Part shown: positions 18,147 through 32,036 of the stretch, piece after piece | Layout of the letters: the number at the start of each line of letters is the position of its first letter | Numbering within the stretch: position 1 is the stretch's first letter | Assembly: GCA_002726945.1 (NCBI GenBank) | Contig: PBTB01000106.1 | Coordinates: forward strand, 1-37,314 | DNA: 37,314 nucleotides | From: Deltaproteobacteria bacterium | GTDB taxonomy: Bacteria; SAR324; NAC60-12 | Direction of reading: 5' to 3' | Notes under the pieces: model-generated | Seen by the model: only the letters and a program-made list of their open reading frames with translations | What the model was told of the DNA's origin: nothing | Database searches by the model: none | Position numbers and translations under genes: made by a program

Positions 18147-18530
18147 ATGGACACCCAGCACGCTCCAATTGAAGTTAAACAGCTCTTGGAACTCAACCAC
18201 ATTGCCGTGGACATCAGCCACAGCATCATGGACAAACCGGTGCTCGAAGCCTCCGCCGGAGACTGGACCTTCATCCCCACAGTACTCCACAACCTCCAGC
18301 ACGTCTATGGTCGTCCGCTGGTGGCGGTGCGGAACATTGACGGGGAAAAGCGCATCATGTTCGCCGCCTATGTGATGGACCACGCAGTGCTGCCCAGTGG
18401 CCGGGTGCGCTTCGTGCTTTCCGAAGATCCCGGGACGCTCGGCGACCTTGTGGGCCGGGTCTATCCAATGTGGCGCGGGGCGACCATCGCCTACGTCTCC
18501 AGAGAAAGCCGTTCGGTTCTGGAGTTCTGA
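18147..18530 (+). CDS. Hypothetical protein
   Basis: MDTQHAPIEVKQLLELNHIAVDISHSIMDKPVLEASAGDWTFIPTVLHNLQHVYGRPLVAV...; internal ATG preferred. Confidence 0.55.
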   Translation: MDTQHAPIEVKQLLELNHIAVDISHSIMDKPVLEASAGDWTFIPTVLHNLQHVYGRPLVAVRNIDGEKRIMFAAYVMDHAVLPSGRVRFVLSEDPGTLGDLVGRVYPMWRGATIAYVSRESRSVLEF

Positions 18531-18566
18531 GTGCAGACGTTTTGTAACCCATTCCCAAAAGCCGTC

Positions 18567-20858
18567 ATGCGATTCCCACGCCTTCTCCTCAGCCTACTCG
18601 TCCTCACGCTGCTGTTGTGGGGGACTCCTCCACTTCCAGATCTCCATGCCGAGGAACTGCTCTTCTCCGACGACTCCCGCTATGAAGGGGAGCTTGCGGA
18701 CGGAAAACCCAACGGCCAAGGGGTGTATCAGTATGCCGACGGCTCCCGCTACGAAGGCAAATGGGTGGCTGGTGCTCCGGAAGGACGTGGCACCTACACT
18801 TACGCGAGTGGAACTGTTTATGATGGCGACTGGAGGAACGGCATCCCTGACGGACGAGGGTTGCTGACCTACGCCAACGGCGTGCAGTATGTCGGGGAGT
18901 TTCAGGACGGACGCTTCCACGGCGGCGGGGAACTGACCTATCCGGACGGCACGCGTTACAGCGGGGAATTCGTCAAGGGCGCCTTGCAGGGCAAGGTCCG
19001 CATCGAGTATGCGGACAGTACGCACTACGATGGAACCTGGCAGAACGAACGGCCCAGCGGCAGCGGGACCCTGCGCTACGCAAGCGGCACGGTGTACGAG
19101 GGCGAGTTCACCGAAGGCCGGATCGAAGGCAAGGGTCAACTCCGCTTTGCCGACCAGTCCGTGTACCGGGGAACGCTCGTGGATGGTGAGTACCTCAAAG
19201 GCAACTACCGCTACCCGGATGGCTCCAGCTACATCGGCGACTGGCGGGACGACCAGCCCGAAGGGCAGGGTACCATGGATTACGCCGACGGCTCCCACTA
19301 CGAGGGACAGTGGCGCAAGGGGATGCCACATGGACAGGGTGAGTTGCGTTTCGTCGATGACTCCCGCTACCACGGCGTGTGGCAGGGCGGACGCTACCAC
19401 GGACTCGGCACCTTCACCTTTGCCAACGGTAGCCACTACAACGGCCACTGGCATGAGGGGAACTACCACGGGCAGGGCACCTTCAAGTACGCCGACGGCA
19501 GTCGCTATGAAGGCCAGTGGTCCAACGGGGTCCAACAGGGGTCCGGCACCTTCACCTACACCAACGGCAGTCACTACTCCGGAACTTGGCGCAACGGCAA
19601 TTTCCACGGGCAGGGTACGTTTGTCTATGCCGAGGGCGGCCGCTACAAGGGGCAGTGGTCGAACGGCACCCCGGACGGAGAAGGCGAGTTCAAATACGCC
19701 GACGGCAGCCGCTACAAAGGGTCGTTTGCCAAGGGACTCCCACATGGACAGGGCAAGCTGAATGATGCTAACGGTACCGCCTATGAAGGGCAATTCGTCG
19801 CCGGAGCCATCCGGGGACAGGGGGCCTTCACTCACAAGGACGGCAGTGTCGCCACCGGTCAATTCTCAGATGGAATCCAGCAGGGCACCGGCACCCTGAC
19901 TTATCCAAGTGGAGCGGTGTACTCCGGGGCATTTCTTGATGGAACCCCGCACGGACAGGGGGAGTATACCTTCCCCGACGGCTCCCACTACAAAGGCAAT
20001 TTCGCCTCCGGGAGTATCAAGGGGCAGGGCACCTACACCTACCCCGACGGCACCGTGTACGAGGGCAGCTTTGCGGCAGGCATTCCCAGCGGACGCGGCC
20101 GGGCTCGTTATCCTGCCGGATCGCAGTATGAGGGCGATTGGCGAGACGGCATGCCCTACGGACAGGGCCGCTGGAACTACGCCAACGGTGCAACTTACGA
20201 AGGGCGGGTCAAAGACGGGAGTCCGGACGGACAGGGCAAGTACGCCTTTGCCGACGGCAGCCACTACGAGGGGAAATTCCGCATGGGCACCCCGGAAGGT
20301 AAGGGTGTGATTGCGTATCCGGACGGCACCCGCTACGACGGTCAGTGGCGAGCGGGCATCCAAAGCGGGCAGGGCAAGCAGACTTACCCCACCGGAGCTT
20401 CCTACAAAGGCACCTTCCTGAACAGCCAGCCGCACGGCGTGGGCACCTACACCTTCCCGGACCAGACGGTCTATGAGGGCCAGTTCAACATGGGCAAACG
20501 CTCTGGACGCGGCGAAATCCGCTACCCCAGCGGTGCGAACTACAAAGGCAATTTTGTGGACAGCACACTGCACGGCCAAGGGACGTACCACTACACCGAC
20601 GGCTCACACTACCAGGGAAGTTTCGTCAGGGGAAAACCGGAGGGCAAGGGCATCATGACCTACGCCAACGGGGCGAGCTACTCCGGGAACTTTCTCAAAT
20701 GCCTCCAGCACGGGCAGGGCATCTACACCTTCCCGGACGGCTCGCGCTACGAAGGTGCGTGGGCCGACGGCCAGCAGAACGGACAGGGCAACTACTACGG
20801 CCCGGATGGAGAAATTATCTTCAGCGGACAGTGGGAAAAAAGCAAACCCCAGCAGTAA
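18567..20858 (+). CDS. Secreted MORN-repeat protein (31 tandem repeats)
   Basis: Signal peptide MRFPRLLLSLLVLTLLLWGTPPLPDLHA, then YEGxWxxGxPxGxGxxxYxDGSx units of 23 aa; 31 counted by hand. Confidence 0.95.
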   Translation: MRFPRLLLSLLVLTLLLWGTPPLPDLHAEELLFSDDSRYEGELADGKPNGQGVYQYADGSRYEGKWVAGAPEGRGTYTYASGTVYDGDWRNGIPDGRGLLTYANGVQYVGEFQDGRFHGGGELTYPDGTRYSGEFVKGALQGKVRIEYADSTHYDGTWQNERPSGSGTLRYASGTVYEGEFTEGRIEGKGQLRFADQSVYRGTLVDGEYLKGNYRYPDGSSYIGDWRDDQPEGQGTMDYADGSHYEGQWRKGMPHGQGELRFVDDSRYHGVWQGGRYHGLGTFTFANGSHYNGHWHEGNYHGQGTFKYADGSRYEGQWSNGVQQGSGTFTYTNGSHYSGTWRNGNFHGQGTFVYAEGGRYKGQWSNGTPDGEGEFKYADGSRYKGSFAKGLPHGQGKLNDANGTAYEGQFVAGAIRGQGAFTHKDGSVATGQFSDGIQQGTGTLTYPSGAVYSGAFLDGTPHGQGEYTFPDGSHYKGNFASGSIKGQGTYTYPDGTVYEGSFAAGIPSGRGRARYPAGSQYEGDWRDGMPYGQGRWNYANGATYEGRVKDGSPDGQGKYAFADGSHYEGKFRMGTPEGKGVIAYPDGTRYDGQWRAGIQSGQGKQTYPTGASYKGTFLNSQPHGVGTYTFPDQTVYEGQFNMGKRSGRGEIRYPSGANYKGNFVDSTLHGQGTYHYTDGSHYQGSFVRGKPEGKGIMTYANGASYSGNFLKCLQHGQGIYTFPDGSRYEGAWADGQQNGQGNYYGPDGEIIFSGQWEKSKPQQ

Positions 20859-20864
20859 CGGCCC

Positions 20865-21074
20865 TCACTCGTCCGGCTCCACGCGCTTTTCCGCCTGACG
20901 GTTGTAGCGCTGCTTGCGCGGCGGCCTCACCTTCTCCCGGAAGCGTGTGAACGGGTAGGTCGCGGCGATCTTCAACTCGCCGCCCTCGGACTCCCCCTCC
21001 AACTCGGGGGTTTCCTCCACTTCCGCTTCCGGAACTTTCTCGGCTCCGGCTTTCTGCTTTTTGCGTTTTAGCAT
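20865..21074 (-). CDS. Small charged hypothetical protein
   Basis: MLKRKKQKAGAEKVPEAEVEETPELEGESEGGELKIAATYPFTRFREKVRPPRKQRYNRQAEKRVEPDE; acidic middle, basic ends. Confidence 0.4.
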   Translation of the reverse strand: MLKRKKQKAGAEKVPEAEVEETPELEGESEGGELKIAATYPFTRFREKVRPPRKQRYNRQAEKRVEPDE

Positions 21075-21090
21075 CTCAATCCAACACCCG

Positions 21091-21192
21091 GCATCCGTTG
21101 CCGCCGTTCTTGACGATGTTCGCACTGCCGCACTCGCGGCAGTGCTGGACTTGGCTGATCTCGATCAGCGGTGTCCTCCTTTGGAAGGTTAG
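21091..21192 (-). pseudogene. Relic of IS1-like element end and insA N-terminus
   Basis: Aligns by eye with the IS1-like end at 1-210: CCGTTCTTGACRATGT...CTGCCGC...GCGGCAGTG...ACTTGGCTG...CTCCTTTGGWAGGTTA; encodes ISQVQHCRECGSANIVKNGGNGCRVLD followed by a stop. Confidence 0.8.
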
Positions 21193-21356
21193 ATGGTTTT
21201 GTAAGCGTTCAGAGGGTGACTATCCAAATCTCTCACTTGACACAAATGATGGGCTGTTGTCCAGTCGCTTCGGTAAAAGTCTCACTTTTACTTGCACCCG
21301 TCCGGAAGGATTCGGGATATGCTAGAGGCGTTGTGACGATTCAGGAAAAGGAAGGC

Positions 21357-21989
21357 ATGTCACGCAAGGTGGGAACAATGGACGAGACCGACGGACTGGG
21401 GCGCATCCGCATCGCGGTTGAACTGGATTCCGGTGGCACGGAGCAAGAGGTTGCGTCGCGGCTGGGAATTCCGGTGAGCCTCGTCCAGGAAGTCGCCACA
21501 ACCGCAGGCTTCCGCGAAAAGCAGGGGGCGTCACAGCGCAGTCGCCGCACCACCGAGGCGGAACGCTCCGTTGCGGTTTCACGGATTGCAGGTGGAGAAT
21601 CACCTGAACGGATTGCCGAGGAAATTGGCGTAACGGTCCCGTTGCTGGCCCGCTGGTGTCGGCGGCAAGGAGTGACGGTGGGGCGAACGCTGGATCAACT
21701 CAGCGGTGCAGAGCAGAAGGAGGTCCGGCAACTGCTGGAATCCGGAGAACCGGAGGCGGAGGTGCGGGAAGCCTATGGCCTCACCCGCGAGGCATTGGAG
21801 GAATTGCAAGAACCGGAATACCAGGAACTGGATTCCGAAAGCCTGGGGTTTCTCTACGAAATCCTGCGGGAACAACCCCGCGCCTCGAACCGACGGATCG
21901 CGCAGATGGCCGGGGACGCAGGCTTGGAACTTCTGGAAACCGCCGTTGTCGCCTACCGCCAGCGTTTGCAACGGCTGGAAAAGCTCTGA
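21357..21989 (+). CDS. Tandem helix-turn-helix-like protein
   Basis: Repeated HTH-like units: EQEVASRLGIPVSLVQEVATTAGF, PERIAEEIGVTVPLLARWCRRQGV, EAEVREAYGLTREALEEL. Internal ATG preferred to the track start, which runs into the IS relic. Confidence 0.5.
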   Translation: MSRKVGTMDETDGLGRIRIAVELDSGGTEQEVASRLGIPVSLVQEVATTAGFREKQGASQRSRRTTEAERSVAVSRIAGGESPERIAEEIGVTVPLLARWCRRQGVTVGRTLDQLSGAEQKEVRQLLESGEPEAEVREAYGLTREALEELQEPEYQELDSESLGFLYEILREQPRASNRRIAQMAGDAGLELLETAVVAYRQRLQRLEKL

Positions 21990-22370
21990 TCAGTGGAGGG
22001 TGCCTCCGGAGGAAGCGTCCTCGTTGACCGATCCCAGCAGCGCCACAATGTCGTCGAGTTCCTCAAGCTTGGGGAATTTTCCCTGATCCATGAGCGAGAG
22101 ATCCTCAAAGCTTTCAGGCGGAAGCAGTTCCTCATCGTCCAACATTTCCATGATCGCATCGCCGTTGATGTAGCACATCAGGCGGTCGCGGTCCTCCTGA
22201 TCAAACCCGAAGAGGTCGTCGAAGAGTTCTGTCCCGGCAAGGTCGATTTCGGTGACAACGACGCGGTGGTATTCTCGGTGCTTGAGTTGCCGGAGCAGCG
22301 AAATGACGTCATTGACGCTGATGCGGTGGTGCTGGTCGATATGAACGCAAAGGTCCCCTGACATTTTCAC
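21990..22370 (-). CDS. Hypothetical acidic protein
   Basis: 126 aa, Asp/Glu-rich; convergent and abutting the HTH-like gene. Confidence 0.5.
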   Translation of the reverse strand: MKMSGDLCVHIDQHHRISVNDVISLLRQLKHREYHRVVVTEIDLAGTELFDDLFGFDQEDRDRLMCYINGDAIMEMLDDEELLPPESFEDLSLMDQGKFPKLEELDDIVALLGSVNEDASSGGTLH

Positions 22371-22837
22371 AACTCCGTGTGCGGGTGGGCAATCGTCCGT
22401 GTACTCTCATCCTCTTTCAATTCCCGTACCAGCTAGCCGGCAATCCCAAGGTCACTTGATTCGTGGGATGGGCAGGGGGAAGTGTTCCAAAACCAGCTCC
22501 ACTGCGCTTGAGCCGCCCTATGCAAAAACGCAATTTGTAGGACACGGTTCATTTACCTGCGTCTTGCCACAGCGATTTCGCTTGCCTGTTCACCATCAGT
22601 ACGCCATTCTCCCACTTGGCACCAACATGAAGGCAACGTCCGCACCTGCTGGCAGCAGGTGTTGCAAGAGCGACTGGCTGTCGGGAGTCAAAAACAAAAT
22701 GTGGGTGGTGTGGTCTTCGCGGCCCGCACTGTGCGTACCACCGGGAAATCCTTGCTGGTGCTTGGTTTTCACAGCTTGGGCAAGAATGAGGTATTCGAGG
22801 CGGTATCATTGAAAATCGCCAAACTTGAGAGGAGAGT

Positions 22838-23689
22838 ATGGCAGACAGGCTGACGGGTAAGGTTGCTATTGTGACGGGTGGCGGAAGCTACGGTGACGAT
22901 GTTGGTACGGGACGGGCCACTGCGGTGTGCTTGGCACGCGAGGGCGCCAAGGTCTTGGTTGCTGACATCAACGAAGCGAACGCGATGAACACCGTCGAGG
23001 CGGTGCGGGCCGACAGTGGCGGGGACGCCACCACGTTCGTTGGTGACGCTACGTGCAGCGCCGATAGCCGCGCAATGATCGAGTCCGCTGTCGAACGGTA
23101 TGGCGGTCTACATGTGCTGGTGAACAATCTCGGCTTTGGCGGACGCAGCGTTGCTTGGGGGAACCAACGCGGGTTGACCGACCTCAATGAGGCAAGGTGG
23201 CAGCAGGCCATCAAGCTGAATCTGAACTCGGCGATGTTGGCGAGTAAGCATGCCATCGCCCCTATGACAACCACCGGAGGTGGATCGATCATCAACATGT
23301 CGTCTGTCGACGGTCTGGTCACGTCGATGAATTACTCGATGCAGTACGGGGTGTCGAAGGGCGCGCTGATTATGCTAACCAAGGCCACCGCTGTCTGGCA
23401 CGGGCGCTCCGGCATCCGCGCCAATTGTATCGCGCCAGGGCACCTGCACTCAGCGTTCACCTCCCATATGGATACTGAGCTGCGTGATCGGCGCCGGCGG
23501 GTGACCCCCTTGGGCACCGAGGGCACGCCGTGGGATGTCGCCTGGGCCGCCGTCTTCCTGGCCAGCGACGAATCGCGCTGGATCTCCGGCGTGACCATTC
23601 CGGTTGATGGTGGCGTGCTCGCGGAACAGCCGCTGATGGGCTACGAGTTCATTAGCGAAGAGGTCGCGAGCGCCGACACAGATGGATAA
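22838..23689 (+). CDS. SDR family oxidoreductase
   Basis: KVAIVTGGG...GTGRATAVCLAREGAKVLVADIN cofactor fold; VLVNNLG; SMQYGVSKGAL (YxxxK). Confidence 0.93.
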   Translation: MADRLTGKVAIVTGGGSYGDDVGTGRATAVCLAREGAKVLVADINEANAMNTVEAVRADSGGDATTFVGDATCSADSRAMIESAVERYGGLHVLVNNLGFGGRSVAWGNQRGLTDLNEARWQQAIKLNLNSAMLASKHAIAPMTTTGGGSIINMSSVDGLVTSMNYSMQYGVSKGALIMLTKATAVWHGRSGIRANCIAPGHLHSAFTSHMDTELRDRRRRVTPLGTEGTPWDVAWAAVFLASDESRWISGVTIPVDGGVLAEQPLMGYEFISEEVASADTDG

Positions 23690-23884
23690 GACGACCGGCA
23701 GCCCCGCTCGCTGCCGATACTCGCGGCGCCATGCGCTGCAACGACGCCCGTGCGACCGACCACACGACTTCCGCTCGTGAGTCCCGTGCTACCCGGCTGA
23801 CGCGCGGACGTCAGGCGACGATGCTCAGGGGCGCTGGTGGCACTCCAGGCAAAAACTGCAAAGCAATAGCGGGGGTTTCCTGCT

Positions 23885-25375
23885 TCAGGGCACCACGCGC
23901 AGGTGGAGAATCGGCTGAGAATCCAGCAGCAGTTCCGGAGGGGGAGGCCAGCGGATTTGGGCAAGCCCTTCCAGTACGCCGAGCAGGAACGCAGGCGAAC
24001 CCTGTCGCTGGAGCAACCGCAGTGCAGGCTTGTCCGCTTGCTTGGAAAAACGCAGTTCCAGCACCAATTCCGAATCCGGACGGTGACGTTGAAGTGGGTG
24101 GAAACTCGACTCCGCCACCTTGCGGAGTTGTTCGTGCCAAAGCTGTCGCGCATCCTTCAACACCCTGCGATACGCCAGCCGCTTTTTCGTTTTGGGGTGC
24201 ATTGCGATTTTGGTTGCCGAAGTGTCCTCCGGAACGTGCAGGTGCGTCAGTGGAGCCATGCGAAACCGGAACGTCACACGCAACTGTTCGTCCGGAAATC
24301 CAAAAGGCAACGGCGGCAGCAACACGGTGTCCACCGCCCGTAGCGCGGCTTCCTGCACACTCTCCGGTAGCTTGCCCGTGGCCTGTGCCTGCGTGTCAAG
24401 AATCCGTCCGTCCTGAGCCACTTCCGCAGTGACCCACACCTCCCCGCCTTGTGGATGCTCTCCGGACAGGTACTCGGTGGGTGGATGCTGCGCCCAGTAA
24501 AACCGTGCCTGCTCGTTCCAACGCTTCAGGTAGTCGGCGTATTCCCAATCGTAGGTGCTGAGTTGATGGCCGGCGTAATAGTGGACGGTGAGTTGGTTGT
24601 CGGTTGTCGGTTGTCGGTTGATTGTCAATTCGCGGGCATGGCCCGCTCCTACCCCTTCTGCCTTCTTCAGGGGTTTAGGCGGTAGGGGTTCATCTGCTGC
24701 CTGCTGCCTGCTGCCTGCTGCCTTGTCGGGATCGGTTTCAACTTCGGAGGCGTTGTCAGAAACGGCTTTGGAGGCCGCGAGTTGGGGTTGCGATTCGTGC
24801 AGGGGCGGTCCCTCCACGCGCTCCAGATATTCAAACTTGGTGATGAAGAGCGGAGTCCCCATTGAGTCGGCTGCCTCGGTGCTGGCTTCTTTGAGGTGGT
24901 CTTCGTCATCCGGAAACGCCAGTCCCGAGAAGCGCACCCACTCGCCTTCCCGAAAGGTGGCGAGCCAGTCGTAAAGTTCGGTTCCCGGCAAAACGAGGGT
25001 GCCGTAATCCAAGTCCAGATAGGCGTTGTTCCAAGTTCCTGCACGGGGGTGCACGGGTGCGTCAAGCCGTTGAGGATCGGCGATGGTGATTTCCAGATAC
25101 GCCTTGCCATTCGCCGTCGCCCGCAACAGCGTCAGCACCCCGACCCATTCCTGAAACTGACGATCCGGAAGCAGTTTGGACAGATACGCCTTGCGCTGCT
25201 TGCGAATCAGGAACTGCTCGAGCGGATTTGGGGAGTCGGACCACTGCTGATGGAAAGCTGCGATGGCCTGCTGAAATTGTTGCTGCTTCACGGGCGCAAC
25301 TGCCGCTTCTTGCGCAACCACCGCGCCTGCCAAGGGAACGAGCAACAGCCATCCTAGCAACCGTGAATTCTTCAC
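23885..25375 (-). CDS. Secreted protein with TonB-C-like repeats at the C-terminus
   Basis: Signal peptide; HPQGGEVWVTAEVAQDGRILDTQAQATGKLPESVQEAALRAVDTVLLPPLPFGFPDEQLRVTFRFR is TonB C-terminal-like. Confidence 0.6.
   Translation of the reverse strand: MKNSRLLGWLLLVPLAGAVVAQEAAVAPVKQQQFQQAIAAFHQQWSDSPNPLEQFLIRKQRKAYLSKLLPDRQFQEWVGVLTLLRATANGKAYLEITIADPQRLDAPVHPRAGTWNNAYLDLDYGTLVLPGTELYDWLATFREGEWVRFSGLAFPDDEDHLKEASTEAADSMGTPLFITKFEYLERVEGPPLHESQPQLAASKAVSDNASEVETDPDKAAGSRQQAADEPLPPKPLKKAEGVGAGHARELTINRQPTTDNQLTVHYYAGHQLSTYDWEYADYLKRWNEQARFYWAQHPPTEYLSGEHPQGGEVWVTAEVAQDGRILDTQAQATGKLPESVQEAALRAVDTVLLPPLPFGFPDEQLRVTFRFRMAPLTHLHVPEDTSATKIAMHPKTKKRLAYRRVLKDARQLWHEQLRKVAESSFHPLQRHRPDSELVLELRFSKQADKPALRLLQRQGSPAFLLGVLEGLAQIRWPPPPELLLDSQPILHLRVVP
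24597..24721. repeat. In-gene repeat cluster: (TTGTCGG)x3, REP-like palindrome, (CTGCTGC)x4
   Basis: TTGTCGG x3 at 24597-24617; GCGGGC-ATG-GCCCGC at 24632-24646; CTGCTGC x4 at 24694-24721; all in-frame inside 23885-25375. Confidence 0.85.
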
Positions 25376-26973
25376 AACCGCTTCCCTTCCGTATCAAACT
25401 TGACGACAAACACGTCCAGCCCGCCTTGGTGCGTGTGTCCGTCCAGACTGCCGCTCGTGCCTCCGGTGGCGATCAGGTTCCCGTTGGGAAGAAACGCCAA
25501 CGCACGGACTTCATCGGCTCCGGAGGAACCAAACTGCCGCGTCCACAAAAAGGTGCCGTCCCTCTGAAACAGGCTGACGAAGGCACCGCCCTGCCCGGCC
25601 GTTTGCTGGTCCGGAAAGGCACCCTGCGTGGAGCCGCCAATGGCAAGGGTTGCGTTGTCAGAAAGTGCGATGGCGTGCACCCGTTCATCGGCTTCCGTGC
25701 CAAACTGCTGGAGCCACTGTGGATTCCCCTGTGTGTCGAAACCGATGACAAACGCATCATCGCCCTCTCCGGATTCCAGTGCTTCGGCAAGCGAGGAAAC
25801 CTTCACCCGTAACTTGCCTCCAGTCACGCCTGCCGCCACCACACCTTCCGCATTCGCCGCCAGCACCGTAACCACGTCACGGGAGGCGGTGGGCAAGCGT
25901 CGGCTCCAGCGTTTCACTCCGGAGGGATCGAGCTTCATCACAAAGCCGTCCTGCGTGTGGGTTGAGGGAGTGCCGTCCAGCGGCCCCGTCACGATGCCCC
26001 CCGCGTAAAGCGTGGAGCGTTGGTGCAGGGCAAGGGCTTTCACGGAAATCCCGGAGCCGAGCGTGGCAGAAGCACGCTGGTTCCAGCGACGGTGATTGAC
26101 TCGCAGGTGCCGTCGCGTGTCGCCGGACGACAGCAGATTGCCTGCGGGGTCCAGCACCAGCGCGGAACCTTGCGGAGCCGAGGGCCAGGTGAACTTGATG
26201 GACGGCTCGGCAACACCGTCTTCACTGAAACTCGTGAGTGCGAGCGTGGTCCCCGATTCTCCTGGAAGCAATGCTCCCATGCGCCATCCGGAATCCACTA
26301 CCTGAAGTGCAAGTGCGTTGGGCAGTTTGCCAAATCCCGGTTGCTGCATCCACTGCTGGTCGCCTTCGTGGTCGTAGAGCGCGAGGAAGCCGTCTTTGGA
26401 AACGTTATCGTTGTTTTCAAAGCGGGAGGCGCCCGCAACGAGCAGCCGCCCCTGCCCATCGGTGTGCAGGGCAAGGCCAAGGTCGTCTCCGGAGGCGCCA
26501 ATCGTGATGGTCCATTTCGTTGGAAAGCTTTCCTCGGTCGTGTAGGTGGATTTCAAGGATGCCCCCTTGTTGCTCTTGGCTTCCGGGGTGATGCGAAGGT
26601 GGTAGCGAAGCTTGCGACGCAACGATTCCGCAGGCAGGAATTGAAAGGTTTTCTGCTGATCGGAACTTCCGGTGCGGATGAGCGGCGCACAGGTTTGGAA
26701 ACCATCCGGGGAGAGTTGCACAACGCCCGTGCAGTTGCCATCCGTGGGAAGTTCCTTCCCAAGATTGGAGTCCATCGAAAGTGAGAAGCGCACCTCGATT
26801 TTCGGCAACAGCGACACCGTGGTGCCGTTGTCCGTGGGAGACACCGAAACGACTTCTGGCGTGGGCTGCTTGGGTTTCGCTTTGGGAACTTTGGGAACCT
26901 CCGGAGTGCTTTCAAAACACCCTGCAAGCAGGAACAGGAGGCCGAGGATCAGGAGCAGGAAGGAGAAACGCAT
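25372..26973 (-). CDS. Lipoprotein with Ig-like N-terminus and beta-propeller/SBBP-like repeats
   Basis: Lipobox LFLLAGC; VVSVSPTDNGTTVSLLPKIEVRFSLSMD Big-like segment; repeated GFDTQGNPQWLQQFGTEADERVHAIALSDNATLAIGGSTQG units. Confidence 0.75.
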   Translation of the reverse strand: MRFSFLLLILGLLFLLAGCFESTPEVPKVPKAKPKQPTPEVVSVSPTDNGTTVSLLPKIEVRFSLSMDSNLGKELPTDGNCTGVVQLSPDGFQTCAPLIRTGSSDQQKTFQFLPAESLRRKLRYHLRITPEAKSNKGASLKSTYTTEESFPTKWTITIGASGDDLGLALHTDGQGRLLVAGASRFENNDNVSKDGFLALYDHEGDQQWMQQPGFGKLPNALALQVVDSGWRMGALLPGESGTTLALTSFSEDGVAEPSIKFTWPSAPQGSALVLDPAGNLLSSGDTRRHLRVNHRRWNQRASATLGSGISVKALALHQRSTLYAGGIVTGPLDGTPSTHTQDGFVMKLDPSGVKRWSRRLPTASRDVVTVLAANAEGVVAAGVTGGKLRVKVSSLAEALESGEGDDAFVIGFDTQGNPQWLQQFGTEADERVHAIALSDNATLAIGGSTQGAFPDQQTAGQGGAFVSLFQRDGTFLWTRQFGSSGADEVRALAFLPNGNLIATGGTSGSLDGHTHQGGLDVFVVKFDTEGKRL

Positions 26974-27035
26974 GGGACCACGGTGGTCAATGCACCAAAC
27001 GCATCACAATGTGTGCCAACCGGAATGACGATTCC

Positions 27036-32028
<4,993 letters not shown>

Positions 32029-32036
<8 letters not shown>

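Noticed and set aside
18594-20591. Long minus-strand ORFs (422 aa and 241 aa) antisense to the MORN gene
   Set aside because: Artefact of the periodic codon usage of the MORN repeats; Val/Ala-rich translation with no signal or family features, while the plus strand is an unambiguous MORN protein.
18600-20850. Regularly spaced DNA repeats that could suggest a CRISPR array
   Set aside because: Repeats are 69-bp coding units with divergent sequence and no unique spacers; they encode MORN repeats.
22549-22809. Minus-strand ORF(s) between the acidic protein gene and the SDR
   Set aside because: Cys/His/Pro/Arg-rich translation, no family or ribosome-binding signal; an alternative GTG frame (VKTKHQQGFPGGTHSAGREDHTTHILFLTPDSQSLLQHLL...) is also too weak to call.
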